A stretch of 64,000 bases of DNA from Parasponia andersonii (Eukaryota > Streptophyta > Magnoliopsida > Rosales > Cannabaceae), in assembly GCA_002914805.1 (NCBI GenBank), contig JXTB01000033.1, forward strand, positions 881,160-945,159, in the 5' to 3' direction. Below the pieces are notes generated by a model. That model searched no databases, was not told the origin of the DNA, and was given only the letters and a program-made list of their open reading frames with translations. Both the position numbers and the translations under genes were made by a program. Of this stretch, positions 1 to 14,197 are shown piece after piece. Within the stretch, counting starts at the first letter, position 1, and every line of letters begins with the position of its first letter.

Positions 1-1344
1 ACCAAAACTATAGTATTACTCACTACTATATATCTACGTACGAATAGCACTTGTAAATATATAAAAGAGGTCCACTCAATCAAACAATGTATAATTAATA
101 TCACGATAAACTGTTTTAAGACCGAAATCTTCATAATGATAGATATTAATACAAAGAGGTTGGCATGCGTAATGCTGATTGTTACATGAATTATGGATAC
201 AAATAGTACTATAGGAGACTCGGTTAATATTATTCATTTCCTTGTAGTAATAAATCTAATGACCCCTCCCTCAAAAAAAAAAAAATCTAATGACCCCGCG
301 CGCTTTAACACCATAATTCACGTATATATAATATAAGTTCTACAAACTGCCAAACAACAGTAAATAGTTCGTGACAGCCTGATGGTCTTACAAAGCTGAG
401 TTTATTTATCTGAAATAACGACATATTAAGTATTGAACGTATTGTTAAGGTGACCACATGTACGGCGGAAAAAGAGGTAAGGGAAACAAAAAAAAAAATA
501 TAGAAGTTCAAGGGATATTAGATGTTCTCCACGTTTGAACGAAATTCGTCCCGGAAGTTAATTTCAGGATGAATAGATTAAGTTCTATATTATAAGTTCA
601 AGTACAACCAAACGGCAAGTATATAAACTAGCAATATCCCTAGGTAGCTTACAAAAATATAAATAAATAACTCTAGCTATTTAGAATTTGAATTTCGAGT
701 TCACCAGATTGACGAAATTTTACGGTGAACACAAAAATAAGATGCTCAAAATTAAAACCAAATTGACTATACTGACCAGTCTAATCTAATGGGCAAAAAT
801 TGGATATTCAATTACAATTGGATTAGATGTTAAATTTTTTTATTTTGATTGAAGCTGATTTTATTGCAACGAATCTAATTAGATCTAAATCAATCCAATC
901 TATATTAAATAAATTGAAAAAAAAAATATTCAAGTATTTTCAATTTTAATCTTAGCTTATATAGTATCTCTCACTATAGACCCTACCGCATTAGATTGAG
1001 TAAAAGGCCTAACTCAACTTTGTATACTCCTCCATTGGGAAAAAGCCAGAGTTGAGAACCAAAGAATTTTATTATGATGTATGAGTTTTGATCAATATTT
1101 TAGTTTTAAATATATTGGGAAAGGTTACAAAAAATATTTGGTCACAAACTATTGCAAAAACCAAAATCTAATTATCAATTGGATTGTATTAGATCGGTTT
1201 TTATAGGTAAATTAGATTGGATTGAATATTTTTTTTCGATTAATCTATAATTGAATTGAATATAGAATATGATCAAAATAATTGGATTTGAGCACCCTTA
1301 AGCAAAGGTTTGTTTTAGAGAAAGCCTATATAAGATATAACGTG

Positions 1345-1345
<1 letters not shown>

Positions 1346-1402
<57 letters not shown>
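1346..1402. repeat. (AT)n microsatellite
   Basis: An uninterrupted AT dinucleotide run of about 57 bases lies in intergenic DNA. It is a likely length-polymorphic marker, and no function is implied. Confidence 0.95.
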
Positions 1403-1404
<2 letters not shown>

Positions 1405-3196
1405 CTCGAAGAGCATTAATCCTTCTCTAATTTATTTGAAAATGAGGAATATTATTCGTATCCTGAGGACAATTACATGCACTAACTTATTATTGTGGCC
1501 ACCTGTTCGTGATGGTGACGACTGAAAAGCTTTTCTTTTTGTCATGTGTGTTCTTAGTCATTTCAATTCTGACCTTAAATACGATAATCACTTAACATAA
1601 GCAACAAGTTGAGAACACGTGAAATGCACATGGACTGAAAGACACAAATGGAGATACTCGATCAGACTTGATGATCATGATCATGATCAACCCCGTTAAC
1701 GCTACATCACGTATTTTAACTTTTGTCCGTAAACCGATACAAACATTCTCATGATCTTATTGTTGTCTATTTTAGCAAGAGGTATATTCTTATAAATTTG
1801 TGTCCAGATCATTTATGTCTAGTAGTACAATAGATTGTTCTAAAAATTTAAAAAAAAAAACAAAAATTAAAAGTCCAGTACACTATTTTTAAAATCCATT
1901 TCAAAGAAGAAACGCAGTGTGAATTTAACTATACATGAAATTCAAATTATCTATCCAATTCATATCGAATTAAAGAATTGATGACACTATCATTTAAATT
2001 TGAAACTATGATTACTTTATACTAGATTTTTAATTTTAATAGTTTTATTTAAATTTAGTTTAATATAATATGTTAAATATGAATTTTAACACTAGAATCG
2101 ATGTGAGTTTGTGCGGAGTACTAAATAGAACATTATTGGTTTAAGTGTGATTCTTGTCGTTTCTATCGGCTAGTAAATCTTGTCGTTATTGCACCAGCCA
2201 AGAGCCAAAGATGAGGAGTTTATCGTTTGCTGCTATAACAAGATTGAGTCGGATTTTAGGGCTGGAATTACTCTTTCTTAAATATCTAATTATTATCTTT
2301 TTGAACTTTCAAAAAGGAAAAAAATATATAGATATATATATATACACATATATGTGCTATATGTAGTATAATTAAAAGGCCATAGATGTAATCTCTTAGA
2401 GAAAATCGGTGCATTCATGATTTGGCCAAGATATATTATAGACCGGTCTTAAGGACTACATTCGTGCCATAATTAAAGAACCTTTGATAGATATGTAGCG
2501 TTCGTTCGTGTAATTTGTGACGTATACATAGTACGTTGGTATGTACATGCTGGTTGATATTTGATGTTGAAGTCTCTCTTCTAGCGTATTTAGTTTTGTA
2601 CAGTACGTGGATTAGAGATGATTGAAACCTTTTTTTAGAATCTTTTTTATCAAAATTAGAGGAAAACAAAACTCATCTTATCTCGATATATATGTTGTTG
2701 ACGTAAGAGTACTAAATATAATTGGTTCTTTTATTTTCCTAAAGGTGGAAATTAAATGTGGGGAAAATTATGTTTCTTTATATATATAACTTGTCAAAAA
2801 AATATCATTAATTGAAACAAAAATTTTCAAATTATAATATAAACATAAGAATTATAATTTCAAATTCTTAAAAAAAAAGAGATCAAAATTGAATCACAAA
2901 CACAACTAAAATTAAATATGTGAGTTACCATAATTCTTTAAAAGAAAGAGATAACAAAGACTACGTACTAGTAATCTATTGCCTTCAACACTTACTCGTG
3001 GCTGCATTCTTGATGGAGTAGACTATATAAGGTAAGCACTAATTGAAAAGAAAAAATAATAATAAGGTCACTAAACAGATTTAGATCTAAGAAGAAATCT
3101 TAGATTTAAGATATGTACCGAATTAAAATCCACATAAAAAATGATAGTATTATAAATCAGATCTAGATTTGGACTTATTAAAACTGAAAAAGAAAA

Positions 3197-3209
3197 NNNN
3201 NNNNNNNNN
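3197..3209. other. Assembly gap (13 N)
   Basis: Thirteen undetermined bases inside AT-rich intergenic DNA. Single undetermined bases also occur at 5326 (within poly-A), 24531 (an intron of the EMB8-like gene), 51333 (between a duplication and a MITE) and 60391 (in the nested solo LTR). Confidence 0.99.
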
Positions 3210-3263
3210 TAAAACTCAAATTTTAGATAAAATTAAGGTTAAAAATATAATTTTAAAAAAAAA

Positions 3264-3570
3264 TGAGGGTGCGCTGAGCCCGTAGTAGCTCCGGCATTGA
3301 GAGCTAACTTAGCAACATGGATTGTGGCTAGGCCCGCATTCGATCTTTGGCGTTGAAACCCCTTGATTCTCAATGGGTGTGCGGATCTGTTTATAATTTA
3401 CGTTAGTTCTTTTACGTCACTAGACACTCAAGTCGGGCTGTGTACTAGATTTTTAATTTTGGTTAATTCATTAGAGCGTTGTCAAGGCCATATCCTGATA
3501 GAGAGTTGGCTACCTCTGTATCTGATTCTTCTTGCTAATCTTTTCTTCTGTCATACAACCAAAAAAGAAA
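3264..3570 (+). mobile_element. SINE-like retroposon (candidate)
   Basis: This block of about 300 bp is clearly more GC-rich and complex than the flanking DNA. It begins with GGTGCGCTGAGCCCG, which could be a degenerate pol III box A. About 80 bases on it has GCATTCGATC, a plausible box B. It then runs through non-coding sequence to an A-rich tail near 3560-3600. That layout (internal promoter-like boxes, no coding capacity, A-rich 3' end) is typical of plant SINEs. I cannot define a target-site duplication in the A-rich flanks, so borders are approximate. An old fragment of another non-coding repeat is the alternative. Confidence 0.42.
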
Positions 3571-6206
3571 TTAAAAGGAAAAAAGAAACACAGAAGGACA
3601 CTAGTTTATAAGTATGCCCTTAGATCCATTACGAGTTTTGTAATGTTTCTTGGAAATAATGTAATGATTGAATATATAGTTTGATGAAGATGCCACAATG
3701 ATCAATAGGATCTCCATCAATGAGAGGAATCAATAGGATTTGAGCTAATTATTAATATTTTCACTCTCTGAGGTATGTTTACAATTTATTACATTATATG
3801 TAAGGATATATACGCCAATAAAAAGAGTTGCACCTTCGGATATGATTTTGAAAGTTAAAACTGTTAATGATGGGTGATCTCTATATGACGCTTTTGAGAA
3901 AGCGCAGTGGTACTTGTAATTAATTAAAATACCTATCAAAGGTGACGATATTGAACAGATTTGGCACATAAATTGATTTTAGTTCGCGACGAAGAGAATA
4001 TGTGTCCCTCTTGTGGGTAACCAAAATATGCCCACTTAAACTTATTAGTTATTAGTCAATTGACAAATTTTTTAATGGAATGTTCAAAGGAAACTTCGTT
4101 CATTGGATGTCCCATTCATAATGACCATCAGTCCTAAATATGTGTTCTTCTTACTAGACTACATACATTGGTTGAAGTGGCTATGGTAATCATGCTATGT
4201 TTTGCCACACATAAACAAAGAATAATTTAATTAATAAATGTAATGATGCTTCTCATTCATGTGTTATTGATCTCACGGCATTAGTCTTTGTCGAGTGATC
4301 AGTAATTACGTATCATCACCATAGTTTTCCCTTCCTTTTTTTTTTTTTGCTTAAAAGGAAAAGAGAAAGGCGATGACGTATCTTTACGTGAATATTGTCA
4401 AAAATGGACCTAATTACTCGGGGGAAAAATATTTACTAACCCAGTAAAAATAAGGTTAGAGTTTCGGATTAGATGGAATTAGATTATTAATAATAAATTT
4501 TATTCTATATTTGGTACTACTAGATTAAAAGGTTGGAAGGAAAAGTAAAAGTTTGGAATCTAAATTTTTTTAAATAAATAATAACAACTTCAAAACAATA
4601 TTAACTTTAATAACAAATTATTTAATTTATTCCAAACAAAAACTAATAATTTTAATTAAATATAAGATAATAAAAAAAAAGTACAAAGTCTTCTTAGACC
4701 CTTTTCCTTTCAAAAAAAAGTATAAAGAAATTAACTTTTTAATATTAAGATATTGGAATTAGATAATCTACGATGTAAAAAAAATGATAAAACATATAAA
4801 CTAATAAGTTTTTGTCATGTTTGGCCCTTACATTATTCGTAATTGGCAAAATAATCTTTGAATTACTTTTTTTGGCAATTAAGTCCGTAATTTTTACGCT
4901 GGATAAAATTGAGTATTTACAAGTCACATACGAGGTTTTCGAAGAGCAAAATTAATATTTACAACGACTAATTAGAATTGGAAAGAAAATAATTAAAAAT
5001 TTATTAAAATTAATAAAGTAAATAAAAAATTATTGAAAATATAAAATTTAAAATTTCTCTTAATAAAATATTTTTTTCTATTTTTATTCCAAACTAATTA
5101 GCATTAATAGCATACCAATTTTGCCCAACCAAAACTTCGCACCTGACTTAAACATGTAGAATTTTATAAAACTTTAACATCAATAAAAGAAAAGGACTTA
5201 ATTACCAAAATTTTTAAAACTTAAGAACCTAACTACTAAAAGGAATAACTCAATGACTACTTTGCCAATATGTGAGTAATATAACAGCCAAATATAACAA
5301 AAATCTTAAAAAAAAAAAAAAAAAANAAAAAAAAAACAAAACAAAACAAAACAAAACAATTGTTAGATTAATTATTGCCTCTTTGTGGTGTGAGTAAACT
5401 ATACAACTACAACAATACAACAAAATTTGAATTCTTATGTAAGGGACTATTTGAGAGCACCAGATTTGACATCCGGTGTCGGTTATCTGGCAAGTCCAAA
5501 CATTAGTATCTCGATCTTCCTACTTAGTTAGCGCCACCAAACACTGCCAAAAAAAAAAATGAGAAGCTGATTCGAAAAGTAGAGGCAAATCAAAATATTT
5601 GGCTTCACTTCAAAAATAAATAAATATATATGTTTACATATATATTTGGCTCTTTGAGGGAACCAAGACCTCCCAAAACAGCCCATGTTAGGTTGATCAA
5701 CAGTAATTGAGCACATCCACTTCTTCTTTTTTTTTTTAAATAAATGTAGCTAAATAAGGAAATCGATAAGGAGGAAAATAGTCACATATCTCGATCATGT
5801 TGGTATCCGACTAAATCATAGAAAACCCACGACCTATGAACAGCCACTATATATTAAATTATCATTCATCCAGAAGGGTGAATAGCACACGTTTTCTTAT
5901 TATCATGTCATCAATAAATAATAAGTGGGGGGTAAATATATGCCACCAATTGAGGAGAGCACTTTTCGTAACCATTAACCATGTTTTAACGAAAAGGAGA
6001 TTTCTATCTTAATTATTTTCTATCTATGCCACTTATTTTTTAACACATTGTTCAACTAGAGCAAATGGTATCTCATTCCTTGTCAGTTATCAACGTCAAA
6101 GCGATCTTTTGATAGAAATATATAAAAATTAAATGTTCAAAAATTTTAAAAAAAAATCCAAAGTTACTCGTTTCTTTTTTTGTTAAATAAAAATGTTCGA
6201 ATCTTG

Positions 6207-6238
6207 CCATTTGGCCGGATCTCGTGGTGGCCAAATGG
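6207..6238. repeat. Perfect 10 bp inverted repeat, 12 nt spacer
   Basis: CCATTTGGCC at 6207-6216 is followed after 12 bases by its exact complement GGCCAAATGG at 6229-6238. The surrounding 60 bases are more GC-rich than the region, so this may be a fragment of a decayed mobile element. No gene is adjacent. Confidence 0.8.
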
Positions 6239-9200
6239 CCCAGCCGATGACCAGATTCGGCAGTAATAATTGGTATGTACAATTTTTGTTTTCTATTTTA
6301 TTTTGGATGATCAATTGTGAAACTTAATATTTTTTACAATGTCACTAATGTTGTTAAGGAATTTGAATTGTTCAATAAGGGTGTCTTTATCTTTTTATAA
6401 TAATATTTTCTCCAGATGATACATAGGAGTTATTTTGGTACTCAATAATATAGGGATTTTTTTTTTTTTTTGGAAGATCTCAATGATAGCTAGGCATGTT
6501 AATTTTAAATATGGTTTTTAGAAATGTAACTCAAAAGATTCCAATGATATTTCTAGATATACAGGGTTTTCCATCAAAATTTTGGTTCAAATACAATGAA
6601 TTTATGGAAAATCTTCCATTCTTAAACTAATGTGTAAAAATTTGATTGGGTTGACAATGAAAAAAATTTAAAACAAAAGTAAATAAAAAGTTTTAAAAAT
6701 AAATAAATAAATAAAGCTAGAAAGATAATTCAGATCTCGGTTTTAACTCCACTAGTCAAAAAAAACTTAACAAGTTTACGCCCACTAGCTATGACCCATT
6801 CGAAACATAAATATAAAAAGTAGTATAAATCAATTAAAATAGTTAATTTAACCTATTGACTCTAATAGAAAACCAATTATATGATCACTTTTACTACAAA
6901 CGAAATAAATGGTTCTATATATGACAACATGTTCATTTGTTGTGGAGCATTATTTATTGGTATTGGTTACTAACTGTTTTTATTATGCGTTCCTTCCAAA
7001 TATAAATATTTTAATTATGTGAACGCATTAATGATAAGAACATAAAATGAGCACAATATGAAAATAATTGACCGAGTGTTACTAATTGACTACCTGAATT
7101 TATGTCCTAAGACACCTTCTCAGACCTAATTAAGAGGTCTCTATTAGAAGAAAAATGTCAAATAGACTGGAAAAACAATTGCATGTCTATTCCCAAAAAA
7201 AAAATGAAAGTGATTTTAATGATACTATGTACCAATTGTGTAGTTTTAGTTTATCCGAAATATACTAGTTATTGCACAATTTTATCAACAGTTAGATCTG
7301 CATTGGTTGTGCTTTTTTTCATTATTTTTGTATAATTTTATGTGGTTATCTTCTAGATGTTGACATATGTGTGTAATTAAACTAATACTTTTTTTGTTGC
7401 ACACACATTTTTATTCTTGTTGACAAAACGCCTATAGATTTTAGATATATGGTACATATTTTTTTAGATATAAAAGAGGGTTATTAAAGTAGAAGAAGAA
7501 AACGAAATGAAAAATTTTACCGGAGAGGATCACCTCCTAGCAGAGTGTAAGTCTAGAGAGGCACGGTATAAATAGAATGAAAGAGAAGGAAGAGAAAAAA
7601 TCCGGAGAAGGGGAGTTACTAGGTTTCTTATACTCAAGTTTTACAGTACTTATATAATAATACACTGATGCAGGACAGATTCAGGAACCCCAGTATAATA
7701 GTCCAAAAACTTTTCAAGGCCTGAACTGAATTGAGCTGGGAAAGGGACAGGCTTGGACTAATTTGAGCCAAAATAATTTTGTGTGAATTTTTTTAAACTG
7801 ACATTTTTAGAAGTGTCAAATTTTTTGAAAGTCAAAAGTTTTTTTCACTAATATTTACTACATTTTTAGGAGTGTTTTATAGTCAAAAAAAAAATTTGAC
7901 GATAAGTCTTCTAAAAGTGTAATTTTTAGAAAAATTAATAAAATAAGAGGAAATTAAATTTTTTATAGTAAAAGTTAAAAATTGAAAACTCTTGGATTTT
8001 AAAATTGTTTGAAAATTTCCGGATTTAATTAGAAAATTTTTATTTTTTATTAATTAGTGAGATACTTGAATTAACCTGTCAAATTTCCTAAGGTAATTTG
8101 ATTGGTCACTTCAAGTAATTAGATTGTCTATCCAAAATAATATATCTATTACCTCGTCGAGTATCATTGAAAAATACTAATTTTAAAAAATAGTATTTTT
8201 TTTCAATATTTATTAAAAGTGATATTGATATAAAAAATTTAATAACGATATTTTCCTAAATCAATCCGGGAGTTTTCCAAAAAAATCAGCCCATCGGATT
8301 TTTCAATTTTTCACACCATAGGCTTGGATTTCTGTAATAAGCCCATAACATAGTCATTTAGGCCCAATTTACTTCTTTCCCCACCCCGACTTGTGAAACA
8401 TTGATGTTTAAATTTGGACCCAATTCGGGTTTTGTCACTGGGCTTCTTAAATCATCAGCTTGTATTTAGTAATGAAGATTTTCTATGGGCAAAGGAGGGA
8501 GGGAATAGGGATTTTAAGTAGATTAAATTACACTTTTTCAATAATTATTTGGAGGGTTATATTTGCACCCCAACTTACATAAAGGTACCTTTTATTTCAA
8601 AAAATTTTATCACATATTTATTCTTAAACGAAAAGACTAAAATACGTAAATATATAGAATCTTTTATTAAATTTATAAAATGTACCCTTAATAACTACAC
8701 CCATCGTATTCCAATTAAGAATTTTAAACTTTCTTCACAAGTACTCTACCTTCAAACCACTTTTTTTAAATTCGTTTGATAATTTGTTCATCAATTAAAC
8801 AGTAAAATAATAAATTTCATTATTCGAGGGATCATCTAAAGTAAGTATTATTTTTTTCTTCTTATTTTAACTATTTTCAATCACTTTTGCAGATATCTCA
8901 TATTTAAATTATGCATATATGTAAATATGTAGTCAAATTAAAACTTGTCCGAAAAAATATCATGTTCCAGAGGGATAATCCAAAGACAAAGAGAACTAAA
9001 TTATTAGATTTTCTTGGAATTAATAAATTAAAAGTTAGACAATTTGATAATTCAAGGTTTTTATCTATATATGAGCCGTTATATAGTCTTTTATTGGTGT
9101 TTTGAATTATCAATTGGATTCATTATAGTTCTTGAATGATTATATATATTGAGAGTTGAAATAAAGAAACGCATCAACTTTTATTGTTTTTTTTCTTTTC

Positions 9201-11297
9201 TTTTTTTTATTTCAAATTAGGCTTCCACATGTTCATCAGATTTTGGAATCATGAGATATGAACCATAGATAACTCCCAACCTCCCATATGTTCACTTTCC
9301 AAAGGAGACAAATCCAGTAGATTACGAAAGAGAGGAAAGGAATACATGTACCAAAATTATTGAGTCCATAAATTTACGGTGTTAGGTCTATTTTAGGAAG
9401 GATAAGAGGCCCCAAGACTAAAAACTATAAAATTTTAATTGCTTAATGGGGTGAGTTCAGATCAAAAATGCTTTTATATTAGTTAGTGGGCAAATATAAC
9501 TTTTAATTATTTTTGAAAATAAAGGCTAACTACTTCTCTCCCCTCTTCAAAGGAAAAGCTAACATTCTTTTAGAAGCTTGAAAGTTACAAATTACAAATG
9601 TAAGTTGATAGATCGTAAGTTTTGGTCATTCAAATGAACTGTCATTAGATACTATGCCCACGTAACATAAATTCAAGCAGACAATAATTAAGAAAATAAA
9701 CTCATTCTTTTTTGTTTTCAACGAATGCTCCTCCAAAATAGAGAGGAAATATATATGATCATGATAATGGATAAAGATGCAGTAAAAATCGAAGCACAAT
9801 CATTTAAGGGAAGCCCCAAGTTAATATACCTTCTATTCACCCAAAAAAATAGAGAAACAAGAGTAGCACTCCACGTCTCCATACTATCACATTCCGTTAC
9901 GATTCTTAGAACCTAAAAAAAAGCAACTTAATTCAATGAGAATTATCTAGTTCAAGCATCTAGTTTTCTGTCGCTGATGTATTCTCAACTCTGTGGCACT
10001 AAAAATTTGGGCTCGTGAGCCATGATATACACTTGTGTTACTTGATGTCTAACTCCAATGCTATTGCCACCGTTGAGGCCTCTGTGGACAAATTTTTTAA
10101 ACGGCAAACAAAATCTTTTGTTAATTCAGATCATCAATAACACCAACGACGAGATAAATAAATAAGAATAATCAACCAAATACATATCATTGAGATTACT
10201 AATGTATTGGGCTCCTTTATTCCCATTGGGAGAAATAAACTGATAATTAAGGGTCTCACTCGACTTAGCATCAAAATATATTATTATTAACGCATTGGTT
10301 CCCGCAAATAATGCGAGTTTGAACCTTGAACCACTTTTTTGCTCTTGCAATACCAAAATAGTAACTTCCCTACAATTAAGCCAAAAGAGGGAACTTCACG
10401 AAGTGCCTAGAGCTCTGCTTATAATTATTTTTCTTATTTTTTACTTTTTTAGTTTTTTTGCATTATTCCTTGCTTATTATTTACTTATTGGAACATATGT
10501 AATATAAAAAACCTTTCAAAAAAAATACCAATTGTGACCATTTACAACCCGCAGCCGCTATATGCTACAATCTCCTATGCAACGCCAATGTTAGGCTAGA
10601 GTAGAGAATCTCTCAGTCGGTTACGTTAACATGTCTGTATGTGTTTGGTTTATATATGGCGTATAACATCTATGTGAAAAATCTACTGAAGCTATTAATT
10701 CACCGGTGTTTGAAAGCTATATATATATATACATGTATAAAAATATAATTAAAAGTCCTAAGTCAGCACTAAGCCACAGACTGAAGAATGTAATTACCAA
10801 GACAAACATGCATATACCTAGGTTAGCACATATAATTAATTGATTAAAATGTCTTAAAACCTTTTCCATGATATATAAATTCATATGAAATCACTTTCAT
10901 CTGATAGCTTCTTTTTTTTTTTGTTTTCCTTTCAATGTTATTATAACTTAAAATTTTGAGAAAGTAGTCAAGTACTTACGTATCTCTTTCTCCACTTACT
11001 ATCCATAATTATGGAAATCACACATCGATGAAACTAATTCTGAAAACTTGTGATGATCATTTTTAGCTCTATCCTCTGCTTTAATTAAAGGATATGAAAA
11101 AAAAAAAAAAAAAAGATCCAACAGCAAAACATATATTAACAGATAATTATACTAACAAGGAACATAGTTTTGATACCAAACAAGCAAGCACAGAAGAGTG
11201 TCCCCTATTAACACATACGTGACATAACTAAAACGACCCTTTTAAAAATGTTACATAACAAAAGGTAATAAAGTATCAACTATTATAATCACATACA

Positions 11298-14049
11298 TTA
11301 GTTCTTATTATAGAGACCAGCATCCTGAAATCTAGAAAGGGCCTTCTCAAGCTGGCTCCACTTTTGCTCCAAAGTCCCAACATACCCAATTGACATTCGG
11401 ATCAGGCCAGGTGAGATTCCAGCAAGGGCCTTCTCCTCATTGTTCAACTCGCTACTAGTGCTGCTTCCCGAGCAGGACATAAGGGTTTCATAGTAGCCCA
11501 AGCTCACAGCCATGAATCCAAACTGGGAGTGATTCTGTAAGAAGCCCATCAATCGGTTCGCCCTCTCTTCTGTTTCCATGTCCAAACAGAGGAGGCCACC
11601 ATATCCATAGTCCTTGTTTGCCATGGATTTTAGGACCTCGTGCTGGGGGTGGTCTTCCAGGCCCGGGTAGATGACTTTGAGGCCCATTTTCTTCATTCGG
11701 GTTGCAAAGACTAAGGCCCTTTTGCAGTGCTCCTTCATTCTCAAGCTCAAGTGGGGGATTCTCTCCGAGAGTTCAAAGGCCACCTTGGCGTTCATTGTTG
11801 GGCCTAAAAGCATTAGGGTTCCTTGATGAAGGTCCATCATGGAGTTGACCAAGCTTGCTGGTCCACACACAGCTCCTGTTCATGTTTGATATTGGTTAGT
11901 TTATGTTATAATAAATATGCACCTGTTAAATTATTAATGAAAATAACATGTGTGATATTTTTGCAGAATAACATCAACAACGCGTCACTATTGTCACATA
12001 ACATAGTAAGTGTTATACAGTATTCTTCTTGGCATCACCAGAACCCGGAACATGTGCCAAGTACCAACAGTAGATACCATAGAGTTGTGGTAGGGGCGGT
12101 GGGTTCCACATCTCTGATTCTCTATAGAGAGGAATATGCCTAACTAGATAGGCAAGCAAAATCTTATACATATAATAATATAATGCAAATCTAGTAGATA
12201 TTATATGTTCATAAAAGTCTATAAAGTATTATCATTATTTAAACAGAGACATATTGATAACAAACATTAGTGGTCGATAAAAAGGTCATATTATTGGTGA
12301 ATGGCATTATAATTTCCTATCTACTTTACCAGTCCCATTCAATGAATTAACACTACCTTTATCCTAAAATAAATCAAATGTTCATTGCTTCTACAACTTT
12401 TTGTCATACTTTTCAAAACAACAATAATAAATAACAGAAGAAAAAGAAATACTCTCCAGTATCCAACTATTCGTAATCCTGATCAACACAAAATATATAT
12501 ATACACTAAAATACATGAACTAGCTAAATAGTGACTCATATTATAACTAAATGAAAAAAAAATCTAATGAAGATCAGACAAGTTATTTTTCGTACTTTAT
12601 CAAGATTTATACTTAAAAAAAATGTGTTAGCTTTTGGTCTTCTATTTTTTTATTTTTTTTTTTTTTGTACTTGAGAAAGAGAACTCAAAAACAGTACGAA
12701 TCATGATCAATCACTCAGTACGAATCACGAGAGAAAGCAAAAGCAGCCACACGAGTCCAAAATATGTGTCATATAACGTGATTAAACCACCATCGATAAT
12801 AGATCTCTCTTGCTTTTTATCTTCGCAATAACTCATCATACATACATGTCTTTCAGTTCACCAGTACCATCTAAAAAAAAAAAAAAAAAAAACTGACGTC
12901 CCAGATTCTATCAGACATGGACAACGCGTGTGATGTTCCTCCGAATCAGGTTAAATTATTTTCCAACTGTTGAGGACTTTATGAGTTCCTACACGTGTTC
13001 GGCTAGCAAAACATCATAGTAATATGCGTATATGTGCCATTGGATCAAGTCTTTTCACAAAATAGATCCACGTAAAACTATTATTTGTCATGTACATACT
13101 ACTAATTCTATACCTATAGTACGAGCAAGGTAGGATCACATGATTTAGCCAATACAAATTATTCTGTGTTTAAATCTTGTAACGGGCTGATCCTATGACC
13201 TGTAGGAGACTACATCCATGTACATATGGATTAGCTATGTATATATGCATGTATATATATAAGTATGCATGTACCTGCAATGATGTCGGCCCCACCACTG
13301 ATGAACTTGGAGATACTATGAACGACCACGTCAGCTCCGAGCCTAGCGGGAGAGAGAACCATCGGGGAGAAGGTGTTGTCGACAACCACCGTCACCCCCT
13401 TCGCGTGGGCGACACGGCTGAGCTCGGGAATGTTGGCGACGGTGAGGGTTGGGTTGGACACGGTCTCGAAGTAGAGCACCTTGGTCTTGCCCTCGACGAG
13501 CGCGTCGCGGACGCTCTCGAGGTCGTTGATGTCGACGAAGGTGGTGGTTATGTTGCACGCCCTCGGGAGAAAGTGGGTGAGGAGGGCGTGGGTCCCGCCG
13601 TATAGGTTGCGTGACGCGACGACGTTCTCGCCGCTGCTGACCAGCTGCATCAGGACGGAGGAGATGGCGGACATGCCGCTGGAGGTGCAGTAGGCGGCCT
13701 CGGTGCCCTCGAGGGCGGCCATCTGGCGGCCGAGGTTGAGGACCGTCGGGTTGAAGTGGCGGCTGTAGATGAAGAAGTCCCGGTCGGGCCCCAGCTCCCC
13801 GGCGAACATCCGCCGCATCGTCTCAGGCTCCATCACCGTGAACGTCGCCGACGCCTCGATCGACATGTTCACCCCGCCGTGCTCCCCGAACTCGTGCCGG
13901 GAGCCGGCCAGTGCCGCCGCCGGGTCCTGGTCCCACGCCGTGGCGAGCAGCATTGACTTCTTGGCGGCGGCGCCGTCGTCTCCCCCGTCGTGGGCGGCGG
14001 AGCGCTTCTTGCCGGTGATGGCGTGGCTGGGGATTCTGGTCTCGGCCAT
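11298..14049 (-). CDS. MGL: Methionine gamma-lyase, PLP-dependent
   Basis: This enzyme splits L-methionine into methanethiol, 2-oxobutanoate and ammonia (EC 4.4.1.11). In plants it acts in the cytosol and feeds methionine carbon toward isoleucine. There are two coding exons, 13275-14049 and 11298-11875, separated by a 1399 bp GT-AG intron with a phase-1 junction inside a Gly codon. The product is 450 aa, close to the roughly 440 aa of plant MGL. Visible Cys/Met-metabolism PLP features are the N-terminal EFGEHGGVNMSIEASATF block, YSRHFNPT, GTEAAYCTSSGMSAISSV, VVDNTFSP, and HSISKFISGG with the probable PLP lysine at residue 248. Exon 2 carries LMLLGPTMNAKVAFELSER and SLGYYETLMSCSGSSTSSE. The ATG at 14049 starts the recognisable plant MGL N-terminus. 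Exon 1 is GC-rich and exon 2 less so. The frame is intact. The plant MGL identity is firm; cystathionine gamma-synthase/lyase relatives fit less well. Confidence 0.95.

Positions 14050-14052
<3 letters not shown>

Positions 14053-14092
<40 letters not shown>
14053..14092. repeat. (GA)n tract in the MGL 5' UTR
   Basis: Twenty GA units begin three bases upstream of the MGL start codon, so on the transcript the leader contains a CT tract next to the ATG. Pyrimidine tracts of this kind are common in plant leaders. Its length probably varies between individuals. Confidence 0.9.
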
Positions 14093-14095
<3 letters not shown>

Positions 14096-14186
14096 ATTTG
14101 GTTCGGTTTTGGGTTGGTTTAGAGAGAGTTTAGATTAGAAAGAATGGATTATTGTGCATATTGGAGAAGGAATGAAGACTTAGGTG

Positions 14187-14197
14187 ACTATATATGG
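14187..14197 (-). promoter_or_regulatory. Putative TATA box of MGL
   Basis: On the minus strand CATATATAGTC gives a TATATA core about 140 bases upstream of the MGL ATG. That would leave a 5' UTR of roughly 110 bases containing the CT tract. This rests on motif and spacing only, in AT-rich DNA where such matches arise by chance. Confidence 0.4.

Larger units (their letters stand above)
1..11297. other. AT-rich intergenic region without a recognisable protein gene
   Basis: I see no protein-coding gene here. Open frames are short, low in complexity and resemble no family I know. The stretch holds poly-A/T runs, a long AT dinucleotide tract (1346-1402), a possible MITE whose ends share TGCTCAAA in inverted orientation (about 740-1300), a SINE-like unit (3264-3570), a perfect inverted repeat (6207-6238), a block with CACTA-like subterminal repeats (about 7796-7925) and two sequence gaps (13 N at 3197-3209, one N at 5326). 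The block 9960-10090 has higher complexity than its surroundings, but I could not identify it. MGL ends at the right edge. Confidence 0.7.

Noticed and set aside
11823-12143. 106-codon plus-strand frame crossing the MGL exon 2/intron border
   Set aside because: It overlaps the acceptor site of MGL, has no domain, and continues into AT-rich intron DNA.
13195-14122. Several plus-strand frames of 66-136 codons across MGL exon 1
   Set aside because: Antisense shadows of a GC-rich exon; no domain resemblance. The (GA)n tract adds meaningless Arg-Glu repeats.
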